DNA of 64,000 bases from Hymenobacter piscis. Its GTDB lineage: Bacteria; Bacteroidota; Bacteroidia; Cytophagales; Hymenobacteraceae. Location of the stretch: NCBI RefSeq assembly GCF_018760735.1, contig NZ_JAHHZN010000020.1, positions 1 to 64,000 on the forward strand. The letters run 5' to 3'. Positions 15,837 through 24,492 of the stretch are shown piece by piece. The notes beneath the pieces are model-generated. The model saw only the letters and a list, made by a program, of their open reading frames with translations. It ran no database searches and was not told the origin of the DNA. The translations under genes and the position numbers were made by a program. Numbering within the stretch: position 1 is the stretch's first letter; every line of letters starts with the position of its first letter.

Positions 15837-18302
15837 CTAAAAGCGGTAGGTGAGCGTGAGCACGGCGTTGCGGGGGGCGCCCGGAAACAGGCGCAGGTAG
15901 TTCTGGGCCCCCACCCAGTAGGTGCGGTTGGTGAGGTTGTTCACGTTCAGGGCCACCTGCACGCTGCTGCCGGCCGGGGTGTAGTACAGGGCCGCGTCGA
16001 GCAGGGTGTAGGCCGGTACCTCGAAGGCGCGGGTAAACCACGGAATCTTGCTGCCGCTGTACTGCACGCCCACGCCCACGCCCAGGTCGCCGAGGGGCGA
16101 GGTGGGGCGGAAGTTGTAGCGGGTCCAGAGGTTGCCGCTGTTGACGGGCGTGTTCTGCTTGCGGGCGCCTGCCAGGCTGGCGTCGTTGTCGCGCACGATA
16201 ACGGCGTCGATGTAGCTGTAGGCGGCGTTGAGCTGCCACTCGGGCGTGAGGTAGCCGGCCACATCCACTTCCAGGCCGCGGCTGCGCTCGGCCCCGCGCG
16301 TTACCAGCGAGTCAGGGAAGGCGGGCAGGTTGGCGTTGAGCAGCAGGTTGCGCTGGTTGATTTCGTAGGCGGCCAGGTTCACGCTCAGGCGGCCCTGGGC
16401 CAGCGTGGCCTTGGCGCCCACCTCCTTCAGGTCGCTGCGCAGGGGCTCAAACCGGTTGGCCGAGGTGGCCGTGTTGAAAAACGCGCCGGTGTTGGGCATC
16501 AGCGACACCGTGTTCGACTGCCCCTGGAAGCCTTTCAGGTAAGTGGCGTACACGTTGAGCACGGGCAGCACGGCGTAGGTCAGCCCCACGCGGGGCAGCA
16601 GCGCGGTTTGCCGGAACGACCGTTCGCCCGGGGCCTCGTAGTTGGTGATGTCGCGAAACGACTCGTGGCGCAGCCCCAGCAGCACCAGCAGCTTTTTCCA
16701 GCGCAGCTGCTCCTGGGCGTAGAACGCCTGGGTGGTGGTCAGGGCGGCCGGCAGCGCGGTGCGCACGTTCAGCACGTAGTCGTGCCCGTTGCGAATCGTG
16801 TAGGCGGGGGTATTCAGGTCGAAGTAGGGCACGTTGGGGCGCGGCAGCGTGGTGCCACCCGCCGTGATGGTCTGGTAGCTGGCCGCGTTGGCCGGCACAA
16901 ACGAGCCCGCCACGGTGCCATTGGTCAGCAGCAAGCCGCGGGCCGCGTTCTGCCCGCCGCCCCGGGTTTTCTCCCAGTCCGAGAGGTCGTAACCCGCCAG
17001 CAGCTCGTGCGACACCGGCCCGGTGCTCAGGCGCAGGTTCAGGTAGGCGTTCAGGTTGTCCACGTTCCAGAACTGCTGGCGCTGCACAAACTGCATGGCC
17101 GCCAACGACGGCACGGGCTGGTTGCTCAGGTCCACGGCAAAGGCGTTGGTGGTGCGGTGCTCCTGCAGGTTCTCGGTCCAGGTCTGCTTCATGTACGTGG
17201 CGTTCACGCTCAGGAAGTCGGTGAGCTTGTGGGCCAGGTTGCCGGTGATGAGCAGCTCGCGGGACGTGAAAAAGTCGTTGGGCGCGGCCAGGTTCAGGCC
17301 GATGGGCGTGCTGTTGAGGTCGGTCTGGCCGGCCACCGCCCCGAAGATGGGCTGGCCCCGGTCGAGGTTGCCGTCCTGGTTGTTGAAAATGAGCTCGGCG
17401 TTGAGGGCCGTACGCTCGTTGGGCACGTAGGAAAACGAGGGCGAGAGCAGCACGGCGTTGTTGCGCACCAGGTCGCGGAAGCTGCGCGCCTGCTGCACGG
17501 CCCCGTTCACCCGGTAGAGCAGGGTTTTCTGCTCGTTGAGCGGCCCGGTGAAGTCCAGCGTGCCGCGCAGCGTGCCGAAGCTGCCCACGGCCAGCCCCAC
17601 CTCCCGCCGGCGCACGGCCAGCGGCTTCTTGGTTACCAGATTGATGCTGCCGCCGGGGTCCACCGACGAAAATGTGGCGCTGGCGGGCCCTTTCAGCACT
17701 TCCACCCGCTCGATGTTGGCCGTCAGGGGCTGCAGAAAGTAGTACTGGCGCGTGCGCAGGCCGTTGATAATCTGGCCTTCCTCGTTCTGGCTGATGCCCC
17801 GGATGGCGTACTGGTTGTAGAAGCTGGAGGGCGTCACGCCGCTGACGGTCTTCACCGCGTCGGCCAGCTGAAACGCCTGCCGGTCGGCCATCAGCTCCTT
17901 GGTTACCGTGCCGATGGCCTGGGGCAGCTCCTTGTTGAGCACGGCCGTGCGCGTAGCCGAAAACGAGTACTCGCTGGTGTAGTCGCGGCTGGCGCGGCCC
18001 ACCACTTCCACGCTTTGCAGGCTGGCCGTGGCCGGCGCCAGGTCCACCGTAAGAAACTGCCCGCGGCTGCGCACCGTGATGGGCGTGTAGCCCACCGACG
18101 ACACCTGCAGCGTGCCGCTTTCCCCGGCCAGGGAAAACTTGCCGTCGGTGTCGGTGGCGGTGCCCTGGCTGGTGCCCAGCAGCTGCACCGTGGCGCCCAC
18201 CACCGGCCCGCCGGTGGCCGCGTCGCGCACCTCGCCGCGGATGGCTTGCGCCCGCAGGCCAAGGGCGCTCAGAAAAAACAACAGGGTAACAAGTAGACGC
18301 AT
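15837..18302 (-). CDS. TonB-dependent siderophore-type receptor
   Basis: This 821-residue outer-membrane receptor has a signal peptide (RLLVTLLFFLSALGLRAQ), a carboxypeptidase-regulatory-like repeat (about residues 20-95; IRGEVRDAATGGPVVGATVQ), a plug domain with LADAVKTVSGV, YAIRGISQNEEGQIINGLR, VEVLKGPAS and GGSINLVTKKP, and a 22-strand barrel ending in NAVLTLTYRF. The plug signature is that of siderophore receptors. A palindrome (18395-18415) sits 93 bp upstream of ATG 18302. With the downstream ABC genes and the nearby Zur-type regulator it is a candidate for uptake of a zinc or other metal chelate; iron is the alternative. Confidence 0.9.
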   Translation of the reverse strand: MRLLVTLLFFLSALGLRAQAIRGEVRDAATGGPVVGATVQLLGTSQGTATDTDGKFSLAGESGTLQVSSVGYTPITVRSRGQFLTVDLAPATASLQSVEVVGRASRDYTSEYSFSATRTAVLNKELPQAIGTVTKELMADRQAFQLADAVKTVSGVTPSSFYNQYAIRGISQNEEGQIINGLRTRQYYFLQPLTANIERVEVLKGPASATFSSVDPGGSINLVTKKPLAVRRREVGLAVGSFGTLRGTLDFTGPLNEQKTLLYRVNGAVQQARSFRDLVRNNAVLLSPSFSYVPNERTALNAELIFNNQDGNLDRGQPIFGAVAGQTDLNSTPIGLNLAAPNDFFTSRELLITGNLAHKLTDFLSVNATYMKQTWTENLQEHRTTNAFAVDLSNQPVPSLAAMQFVQRQQFWNVDNLNAYLNLRLSTGPVSHELLAGYDLSDWEKTRGGGQNAARGLLLTNGTVAGSFVPANAASYQTITAGGTTLPRPNVPYFDLNTPAYTIRNGHDYVLNVRTALPAALTTTQAFYAQEQLRWKKLLVLLGLRHESFRDITNYEAPGERSFRQTALLPRVGLTYAVLPVLNVYATYLKGFQGQSNTVSLMPNTGAFFNTATSANRFEPLRSDLKEVGAKATLAQGRLSVNLAAYEINQRNLLLNANLPAFPDSLVTRGAERSRGLEVDVAGYLTPEWQLNAAYSYIDAVIVRDNDASLAGARKQNTPVNSGNLWTRYNFRPTSPLGDLGVGVGVQYSGSKIPWFTRAFEVPAYTLLDAALYYTPAGSSVQVALNVNNLTNRTYWVGAQNYLRLFPGAPRNAVLTLTYRF

Positions 18303-18394
18303 GGGCAAAAAGGGGGAGAGTGTGTTCTCGCGCAGCGAGAGGCGGAAGAGGAGCCCGGCCACCAGCGGCCGACCGGGCCGTAACGGCCGGCAAA

Positions 18395-18415
18395 TTATGC
18401 AACGTTGCTGCATAA
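18395..18415. promoter_or_regulatory. Metalloregulator palindrome upstream of the TonB receptor operon
   Basis: TTATGCA (18395-18401) and TGCATAA (18409-18415) form perfect 7-bp arms around a 7-bp centre, and a second palindrome GCAACGTTGC (18399-18408) lies inside. The site is 93 bp before the receptor start, in an AT-rich patch. Similar cores are at 10787-10796 and 18586-18595. It is the likely operator for the Fur/Zur-type protein encoded at 10127. Confidence 0.65.
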
Positions 18416-18585
18416 TAAAAATATCTTCTTACTTTTACTTCCGTCCTGTTGCTCCCGCAGGACTCTTCGCCCCTCGCTGCTGCCAGCCTCAAGCTACCCG
18501 CATTCAGAATGGAAGCAGGCTTCCGGCGCTGCCGGGGCCGGCACGGTCCACACGGCTGCTAACCGGCCACCGCCGGCTGTTTTTT

Positions 18586-18595
18586 GCTACGTTGC
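18586..18595. promoter_or_regulatory. Possible second metalloregulator site, before the flavoprotein gene
   Basis: GCTACGTTGC differs at one position from the palindrome core GCAACGTTGC at 18399-18408. It lies in a short AT-rich patch 154 bp before the flavoprotein start, so the divergent gene may belong to the same regulon. The remainder of the 446-base divergent region (18303-18748) holds no recognisable gene. Confidence 0.35.
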
Positions 18596-18748
18596 TACAT
18601 ATAGAATGCTGCCAGCGGGCCGGCGGCGGGCAGCCCGGCGACGGCCGCTGCTGCTCCCACTTTCACGGTCCGGCGCATCTGCGTGACAAGCCCTCCGGCC
18701 CGCCCCCGGCAATCCGCCTCATCTCATCGCTCACCAATCATCTCCTCC

Positions 18749-19660
18749 GTGAATTTCGACACCATTATCATAGGGGCCAGCAACGCCGGCCTGAGCGCGG
18801 CCCTCACCCTGGGCCGCTCGCGCCGCCGCGTGCTGGTGCTCGACGGCGGCGCGCCCCGCAATGCCCCGGCCGCCCACGCCCACAACTTCTTCACCCGCGA
18901 CGGCACCCCGCCCGCCGAGCTCCTGCGCTTGGGCCGCGAGCAGCTACAGCCCTACGACGGGGTGGAAATCCGGACCACCCTGGCCCAAACGGCCCGCGCC
19001 GTGCCGGGCGGCTTTGCCCTGGAGCTGACCGACGGCACGGCGGTAACGGCCCGCACGCTGCTGCTGGCCACCGGCGTACTGGACGTGCTGCCCGCCATTC
19101 CGGGCTTCCGGGAGCTGTGGGGCCGGGGCGTGTACCACTGCCCCTATTGCCACGGCTGGGAAGTCCGCGACCAGCCGCTGGTCCTCTACGGGCGCGGCGC
19201 GGCGGGTTTTCACCTGGCCGTGCTGCTGCATCACTGGGCCCCCGGCCCGGTACTCTGCACCGACGGCCCCGCCGAACTCGACGCCGCCCAGCTCGTCACG
19301 CTCGGCCAGTTGGGCATTCGGGTGGTGGAAACGCCGGTGACGGCCCTTAATTCCGCGCCGACCGGTGAGCTGACAGTGGCCTTTGCCGACGAGTCCCGGC
19401 TCGCGGTGGCGGCCGTGTTTGCCCGCGTGCCGCAGCAGCAGCGCACCGACCTAGCTGCCCAGCTCGGCTGCGCCTTCACCGACGACGGCATCTACGTGCA
19501 AACCAACGGCATGGGCCTGACCAGCGTGCCCGGCGTGTACGCGGCCGGCGACCTGACCAGCCCGTTCCAGCAGGTGGTGGCCGCGGCCGCGGCCGGCATG
19601 GGCGCGGCGGCCATGCTCAACAGCACGCTGATCTTTCAGGACTACGCCCCCGCTGGCTGA
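18749..19660 (+). CDS. NAD(P)/FAD-dependent oxidoreductase, thioredoxin-reductase-like
   Basis: This flavoprotein has about 303 residues from GTG 18749 (an earlier GTG at 18683 adds a non-homologous leader). An N-terminal dinucleotide-binding fold (FDTIIIGASNAGLSAALTLG) is followed by the redox-active-type motif CPYCHGWE near residue 130. The second nucleotide domain has an altered glycine motif (LYGRGAAGFHLAVLLH), and the C-terminal FAD motif GVYAAGDLTSPFQQVVAAAAAG is present. The fold is that of thioredoxin reductase, and CxxC is in the expected place, so disulfide reduction is likely, but the electron acceptor is unknown. No thioredoxin gene is adjacent. Confidence 0.82.
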   Translation: MNFDTIIIGASNAGLSAALTLGRSRRRVLVLDGGAPRNAPAAHAHNFFTRDGTPPAELLRLGREQLQPYDGVEIRTTLAQTARAVPGGFALELTDGTAVTARTLLLATGVLDVLPAIPGFRELWGRGVYHCPYCHGWEVRDQPLVLYGRGAAGFHLAVLLHHWAPGPVLCTDGPAELDAAQLVTLGQLGIRVVETPVTALNSAPTGELTVAFADESRLAVAAVFARVPQQQRTDLAAQLGCAFTDDGIYVQTNGMGLTSVPGVYAAGDLTSPFQQVVAAAAAGMGAAAMLNSTLIFQDYAPAG

Positions 19661-19902
19661 CGCGGCCCGGGCCTCTGCCTTTCGAGAGGCTCCGCTCTGC
19701 CTGCCTCCCGCCGGGTGGTGCCGCCCTCCCGGTAGGGCGCCGTTGTCATCTGGTGTACTTCGCTGCTCCAGCCTGACTGCAGGAGGCGGCTTCACGCACA
19801 GTAGCCTCCTGCTGCCGAGCCGCGTACTTGCGGCGGCCGGATTTACGGACGCGGGCAGGCTGCGCAGCCTGTGAAACGCGCCGTGCGTGCCAGGCAGGCA
19901 GC

Positions 19903-22900
19903 CTACTGCCCGGCGTCAGCCGGCGGGGTCAGGGGGGCCGCGTCCAGCTCCTGGGGGTGGTCATCAACGCCGGTTTCCCGGTGCGCGGCAAAGTACTGGG
20001 CCAGGGCTTTTTCACCCACCAGCCAGAACACCACGGGCGTCACGATGATGTCGAGGAAGGTGGAGGAGAGCAGGCCGCCGAGGATGACGGTGGCCACCGG
20101 GTAGAGGATTTCCTTGCCCGGCGCGTCCTGGGCCAGCGTGAGCGGCACCAGAGCCAGGGCCGCCACCAGGGCCGTCATCAGCACCGGCACCAGGCGTTCC
20201 AGCGAGCCGCGGACAATCATGGGGAGGCCGAACTTTTCGCCCTCGTGCTCCACCAGGTGGATGTAGTGCGAAATCATCATGATGCCGTTGCGCGAGGCAA
20301 TGCCGGTGAGGGTGATGAAGCCCACCAGCGAGGCAATGCTGAACGTGCCGCCCGTAAGCAGCACCGCCACCACCGAGCCGATGAGGGCCAGCGGAATGTT
20401 GAGCATGATCTGGGCCACCATCAGCCAGGATTTGAAGTGCGAGAACAACACCAGGAAGATGCCGGCCAGGGAAAACAAACTCAGCCACAGAATCTTCTGC
20501 GAGGCCGACTGCTGACTCTCGAACTGGCCCCCGTAGGTGAGGTAGTAGCCCGGCGGCAGCTTCACCTGGGCCCGCACCTTGGCCTGAATTTCCTGCACCG
20601 TGGAGCCCAGATCACGCTCGGCCACGTTCAGGGAGATGGTGATGCGGCGCTGGGTGTTTTCGTGGTTGATGGTGTTGGGGCCGGGCTCGTACACCACGTC
20701 GGCTACCTGACTCACCGGAATCAGGGCCCCGGCAGGCGTCTCGATGCGGGTCTGGCTGATGGCTTCCAGGTCGTTGCGCTGGGCTTCGGGCAGCTTCACG
20801 ACCAGATCGAAGCGCTTCTGCCCGTCGATCATCTGCGACACTACGGCGCCCTGAAACAGGGTTTCCAAGTCGCGCACCACTTCGCCCCGGCCCATGCCGT
20901 AGGCGCGCAGGGCCTCGTCGCGGGGCCGGATGAGCAGCTGCGGAATCTGCACCTGCTTTTCCACCTGCAGGTCCACCACGCCGGGCACCGTGGCGGCGGC
21001 GGCGCGGATTTCGCCCGCGTAGCGGCGCAATTCCAGCAAGTCGTTGCCGAACACCTTGATGGCCACCTGGGCCCGCACACCCGAGAGCAGGTGGTCGAGG
21101 CGGTGGGAAATGGGCTGGCCGATGTTCACGTTCACGCCCGTAATCAGGCTGAGCTTCTGGCGCATGTCGGCCAGGATTTCGTCGCGGCTGCGCAGGGTGC
21201 GGCCTTCTTTCTCCAGTTCCTCCTCGGTCTTGAAGGCTACTTCAATCTCGGAGTTGTTCACCGATTCGGCGTGCTCGTCGAGCTCGGCGCGGCCGGTGCG
21301 GCGGGCCGTGTAGGCCACCTCCGGAATTTTGAGCATCTGCTGCTCGCCCAGCGTGCCCAGGCGGTTGCTTTCGGTGAGCGAGGTGCCGGCCGGGGCCGAA
21401 AAGTTGACCGTCAGGGAGCCTTCGTTGAACGGCGGCAGGAACTCGGTGCCGAAGAAGGGCACCATGGCCGCGGCCAGCACAAAGAGCAGCGCCGTAGTAG
21501 TCAGCACGAGTTTGGGCCGCTGCAGGCCCCAGGTGAGCAGGCGCGTATCCTTCCTTTTCAGCCAGCGCACCAGCCCGCCGTCGGTTTCGGGGTGGTCCAT
21601 CTGCTTCATGCGCGGCAGCAGGTAGTAACACAGCACCGGCGTGACGGTGAGCGACACGAACAGCGAGGCCACGATGCTGGTGATGTAGGCAATGCCCAGG
21701 GGCGCAAAAATGCGGCCTTCCATGCCCTCCAGCGCAAATAGCGGCAAAAACACCAGCACCACGATGATGGTGGCGTACACGATGGAGTTGCGCACCTCCG
21801 ACGACGCGGCGTAGATGACGCGCAATACCGGCTGCGGGTCAGGCCGCTGCTTGTTTTCGCGCAGGCGCCGGTACACGTTTTCCACGTCCACGATGGCGTC
21901 GTCCACCAGCTCGCCGATGGCAATGGCCAGCCCGCCCAGCGTCATGGTATTAATGGAGATGCCCGCGAAGCGAAACACCAGGGCCGTTACGAGCAACGAC
22001 AGCGGGATGGCCACCAGCGAGATGAGCGTGGTGCGCACGTTCAGCAGGAAGGCAAACAGCACGATGACCACCAGAATGGCCCCGTCGCGCAGGGCTTCCT
22101 CCACGTTGCTGATGCTCGACTCAATGAACTCCGACTGCTTGAACAGGCGCGTATTCACCTGCACATCTTTCGGCAGCGAGGGCTGGAGCTCCACCAGGGC
22201 CTTTTCCACTGCTGCGGTCAGGCCCACGGTGGCCGCGCCGGGCTGCTTTTCGATGCTCAGAATTACGGCCGGGCGGCCGTTCACGCTGCCGTCGCCGCGC
22301 TTGAACCGGGCCCCGAACTCCACCCGGGCCACGTCGGCCACCCGCACCGGCGACTGCGCGCGGTAGCCCACGATGATGTTCTCGATGTCGGCTACCGAGC
22401 GCAACCGGCCCAGGTTGCGGATGAGCACTTCCGAGCCATTGCGGTCGAAGAAGTTGCCGGTGGTGTTCAGATTGGAGCGGCGCAGGGCGTCTTCCACCTG
22501 ATTGACGGTGAGGCCGGTGGCGTTCAGGCGGGGCATGTCCAGCAGCACCTGGTACTGCAGGTTGTCGCCGCCGATGGGAATTACCTGGGCCACGCCGGGG
22601 ATGCTGAGCAGGCGCTGGCGCACGGTGTAGTTGGCCAGCGTGCGCAGGTCGGCGGCAGTGGTGGCCTCACCCCCCGGCCCCCTCTCCCGTGGAGAGGGGG
22701 AGCCAGCCGAATCGGCTTTGACCGACTGCTTACTGTTAATTGCTAATTGCTCATTACTACTTGAAGTAGACAGCCCCACCAGCATGATCTGGCCCATCAC
22801 CGAGGAAATCGGGCCCAGCACCGGCGTGATGCCCTGCGGCAGCTGCTCGCCGGTGGTTTGCAGCTTCTCGCTCACAATCTGGCGGGCCGTGAAGATGTCG

Positions 22901-23202
22901 GTGCCGTAGTCGAACTCCACGAACACCATACCCAGCCCGATGGCCGAGTTGGAGCGCACCGCCGACACGCCGGTGGCCCCGTTCAGGGCCGTTTCCACGG
23001 GCAGCGTCACCAGGGCTTCCACTTCCTCGGGGGCCATGCCGGGCGCTTCCAGAAACACGGTCACGCGGGGACGGTCCAGGTCGGGCAGCACGTCCACCGG
23101 CAGCTGCCGGGCTGTGTACAGGCCGGCCATGACCAGCCCCACGGCGAAGGCCAGCATCAGCAGCCGGTTCTGCAGGGCAAAGCGAATGATTTTATCGAGC
23201 AT
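19903..23202 (-). CDS. Heavy-metal RND efflux pump (CusA/CzcA type) with an inserted repeat
   Basis: This 1099-residue inner-membrane pump of the HME-RND class has 12 predicted helices in the 1+5+1+5 pattern, large periplasmic loops, and the helix-4 acidic motif ELVDDAIVDVENVYRRL typical of proton-coupled metal pumps. With the HlyD and TolC genes upstream it forms a tripartite exporter. Copper or silver is favoured by the surrounding copper genes; Zn/Co/Cd is the alternative. Residues about 147-180 (STSSSNEQLAINSKQ, then SPSPRERGPGGEATT) are a low-complexity insertion encoded by an intergenic-type palindrome that stays in frame. ATG 23202; the last gene of the operon 26330-19903. Confidence 0.9.
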   Translation of the reverse strand: MLDKIIRFALQNRLLMLAFAVGLVMAGLYTARQLPVDVLPDLDRPRVTVFLEAPGMAPEEVEALVTLPVETALNGATGVSAVRSNSAIGLGMVFVEFDYGTDIFTARQIVSEKLQTTGEQLPQGITPVLGPISSVMGQIMLVGLSTSSSNEQLAINSKQSVKADSAGSPSPRERGPGGEATTAADLRTLANYTVRQRLLSIPGVAQVIPIGGDNLQYQVLLDMPRLNATGLTVNQVEDALRRSNLNTTGNFFDRNGSEVLIRNLGRLRSVADIENIIVGYRAQSPVRVADVARVEFGARFKRGDGSVNGRPAVILSIEKQPGAATVGLTAAVEKALVELQPSLPKDVQVNTRLFKQSEFIESSISNVEEALRDGAILVVIVLFAFLLNVRTTLISLVAIPLSLLVTALVFRFAGISINTMTLGGLAIAIGELVDDAIVDVENVYRRLRENKQRPDPQPVLRVIYAASSEVRNSIVYATIIVVLVFLPLFALEGMEGRIFAPLGIAYITSIVASLFVSLTVTPVLCYYLLPRMKQMDHPETDGGLVRWLKRKDTRLLTWGLQRPKLVLTTTALLFVLAAAMVPFFGTEFLPPFNEGSLTVNFSAPAGTSLTESNRLGTLGEQQMLKIPEVAYTARRTGRAELDEHAESVNNSEIEVAFKTEEELEKEGRTLRSRDEILADMRQKLSLITGVNVNIGQPISHRLDHLLSGVRAQVAIKVFGNDLLELRRYAGEIRAAAATVPGVVDLQVEKQVQIPQLLIRPRDEALRAYGMGRGEVVRDLETLFQGAVVSQMIDGQKRFDLVVKLPEAQRNDLEAISQTRIETPAGALIPVSQVADVVYEPGPNTINHENTQRRITISLNVAERDLGSTVQEIQAKVRAQVKLPPGYYLTYGGQFESQQSASQKILWLSLFSLAGIFLVLFSHFKSWLMVAQIMLNIPLALIGSVVAVLLTGGTFSIASLVGFITLTGIASRNGIMMISHYIHLVEHEGEKFGLPMIVRGSLERLVPVLMTALVAALALVPLTLAQDAPGKEILYPVATVILGGLLSSTFLDIIVTPVVFWLVGEKALAQYFAAHRETGVDDHPQELDAAPLTPPADAGQ
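22662..22768. repeat. Palindromic intergenic-type repeat inside the RND pump gene
   Basis: A hairpin formed by CCCCCTCTCC and GGAGAGGGGG is followed by TTAATTGCTAATTGCTCATT. Both are typical of Bacteroidota intergenic repeats, yet here they lie within the coding sequence and keep the reading frame. The two flanks read into each other as normal RND sequence (SSVMGQIMLVGL ... LRTLANYTVRQRLL). Confidence 0.75.
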
Positions 23203-23204
23203 GT

Positions 23205-23346
23205 TATTTTAAGCTGTTAGCTGACAGCGGTTGGCTGTTAGCTTCTGTTCAAAGCAGTCATTAGCTGATGGCTGACAGCCACTGGCGGTTAGCTGCCGGT
23301 CAGAAAAAAGCCAACAGCTCATAGCCATCAGCTAAAAGCTAAAAGC
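23205..23346. repeat. Intergenic tandem AGCTGTTAGCT-type repeats
   Basis: The 144 bases between the HlyD and RND genes are made of imperfect, partly inverted copies of a unit like TTAGCTGATGGCTGACAGC, ending in AAAAGCTAAAAGCTCATT. The base composition is well below that of the flanking genes. A comparable repeat block lies at 27398-27500. No gene is present. Confidence 0.7.
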
Positions 23347-24492
23347 TCATTGGTTCAGGTAGATGGATTTGAGCTGGTAAGTGCCCTGGGTGACCACCCT
23401 GTCGTTTTCGTTGACCTGGCCCTCGGCCAGCACGGTTTGCTGCCCGTTCACGGCCCCCGGCTGCACGTAACGAATCCGGAAGTGCTCGGGCGCGGTGTGC
23501 ACAAACACCACCGGCTTGCCGTTGAGGTCGGTAATGGCTGCGGTGGGCACCACCAGCTGGGGCTTGCCGTTGCCGGCCGGGCCCAGCACCTGCACGTTCA
23601 CGGCCTGGCCGGCGCGGTAGGCGCTGCCTTCGGGGGCATCCAGCTCCAGCACCAGCTGCCGGGCCTGGTTCACGGGGTTTACCACGTTGCTGAACACCAC
23701 CAGCCGGGCCGGCACGCCCGCCTGCCCCTGCAGGCCTTCCACCCGAAACTGCGCCCCGGGCGTGATTTTGGCCAGATCCCGGGCAAACACCTGGGCTTCC
23801 ACGCGCAGCTTGCCGGGGTTGATGACGCGAAACAGCTCGTCGCCCTGATTGACCTGCTGGCCCACGGCCAGGTTGAACACGTCCACGGTGCCGCTCACGG
23901 GTGAGGTGATGCTCACGCGCCGCTGCCGGGCCTGCCCGTTGTAAATGGCCGCGTTCTGGCGGGCCTGGCGCAGGCGCAGCTCGGCGGCTATGACGTCTTT
24001 GCGGGCGGCAATGTCGGCAATGGTTTGCAGGCGGGCGTAGTCCTGCTGGGCGGCGCGCAGCTCGGCCTGGGCGTTGGCGCGCTCGGTGCTGAGGCCGATT
24101 TGCTGGGTGGCGTCGAGGGTTTGCTCCAGCACGGCCAGCGTCTGCCCGGCCCGCACCGGCTGGCCCACCCGCGCGCTCAGGCTCACGATGCGCCCGGTCT
24201 GGGGCACCACCACCCGGCCCTCGCCCCCGGCCGCGGCCGACACCGTGCCGTAGAGGGTAGCCCGGCTGTAGGTGGTGGAGTAGGCTGCCAGCTGGGTGCG
24301 CACCTCGAACAGAAACTGACTTTCCTTGGGCAGCAGCACTTCGTCGGTGAGGGCCACGCCGGTGCTGGCTTTGGCCTCGCCGCCGTGGTCTTCGCCGCCG
24401 TGGGCCTGCACCCGGCCGGGAGGGGGCAGCAGCAGGGCCAGCCCCAGGGCGGCGGCGACCGTGGCGGCCAGAAGTTTAGGCGTGGTTTTCAT
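23347..24492 (-). CDS. Periplasmic adaptor of the RND efflux system (HlyD/CusB type)
   Basis: This 381-residue membrane fusion protein starts with a signal peptide and a short His-rich mature N terminus (VQAHGGEDHGGEA), a likely metal-binding start. It is followed by a lipoyl half-motif (GRIVSLSARVGQPVRAGQTLAVLEQ), a coiled-coil hairpin (ANAQAELRAAQQDYARLQ ... VIAAELRLRQARQ), the second lipoyl half (SPVSGTVDVFNLAVGQQVNQGDEL) and beta-barrel and membrane-proximal domains ending in DRVVTQGTYQLKSIYLNQ. It would link the RND pump to the TolC channel. ATG 24492 overlaps the preceding gene by 17 bp, indicating translational coupling. Confidence 0.9.
   Translation of the reverse strand: MKTTPKLLAATVAAALGLALLLPPPGRVQAHGGEDHGGEAKASTGVALTDEVLLPKESQFLFEVRTQLAAYSTTYSRATLYGTVSAAAGGEGRVVVPQTGRIVSLSARVGQPVRAGQTLAVLEQTLDATQQIGLSTERANAQAELRAAQQDYARLQTIADIAARKDVIAAELRLRQARQNAAIYNGQARQRRVSITSPVSGTVDVFNLAVGQQVNQGDELFRVINPGKLRVEAQVFARDLAKITPGAQFRVEGLQGQAGVPARLVVFSNVVNPVNQARQLVLELDAPEGSAYRAGQAVNVQVLGPAGNGKPQLVVPTAAITDLNGKPVVFVHTAPEHFRIRYVQPGAVNGQQTVLAEGQVNENDRVVTQGTYQLKSIYLNQ

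Noticed and set aside
15747..18296. Rightward 849-residue frame
   Set aside because: It is antisense to the TonB receptor and shows only low-complexity Gly/Gln/Val/His sequence.
19828..21741. Rightward 637-residue frame
   Set aside because: It is antisense to the RND pump and has no recognisable domain; HRGG and QQH-type repeats are typical of shadow frames.
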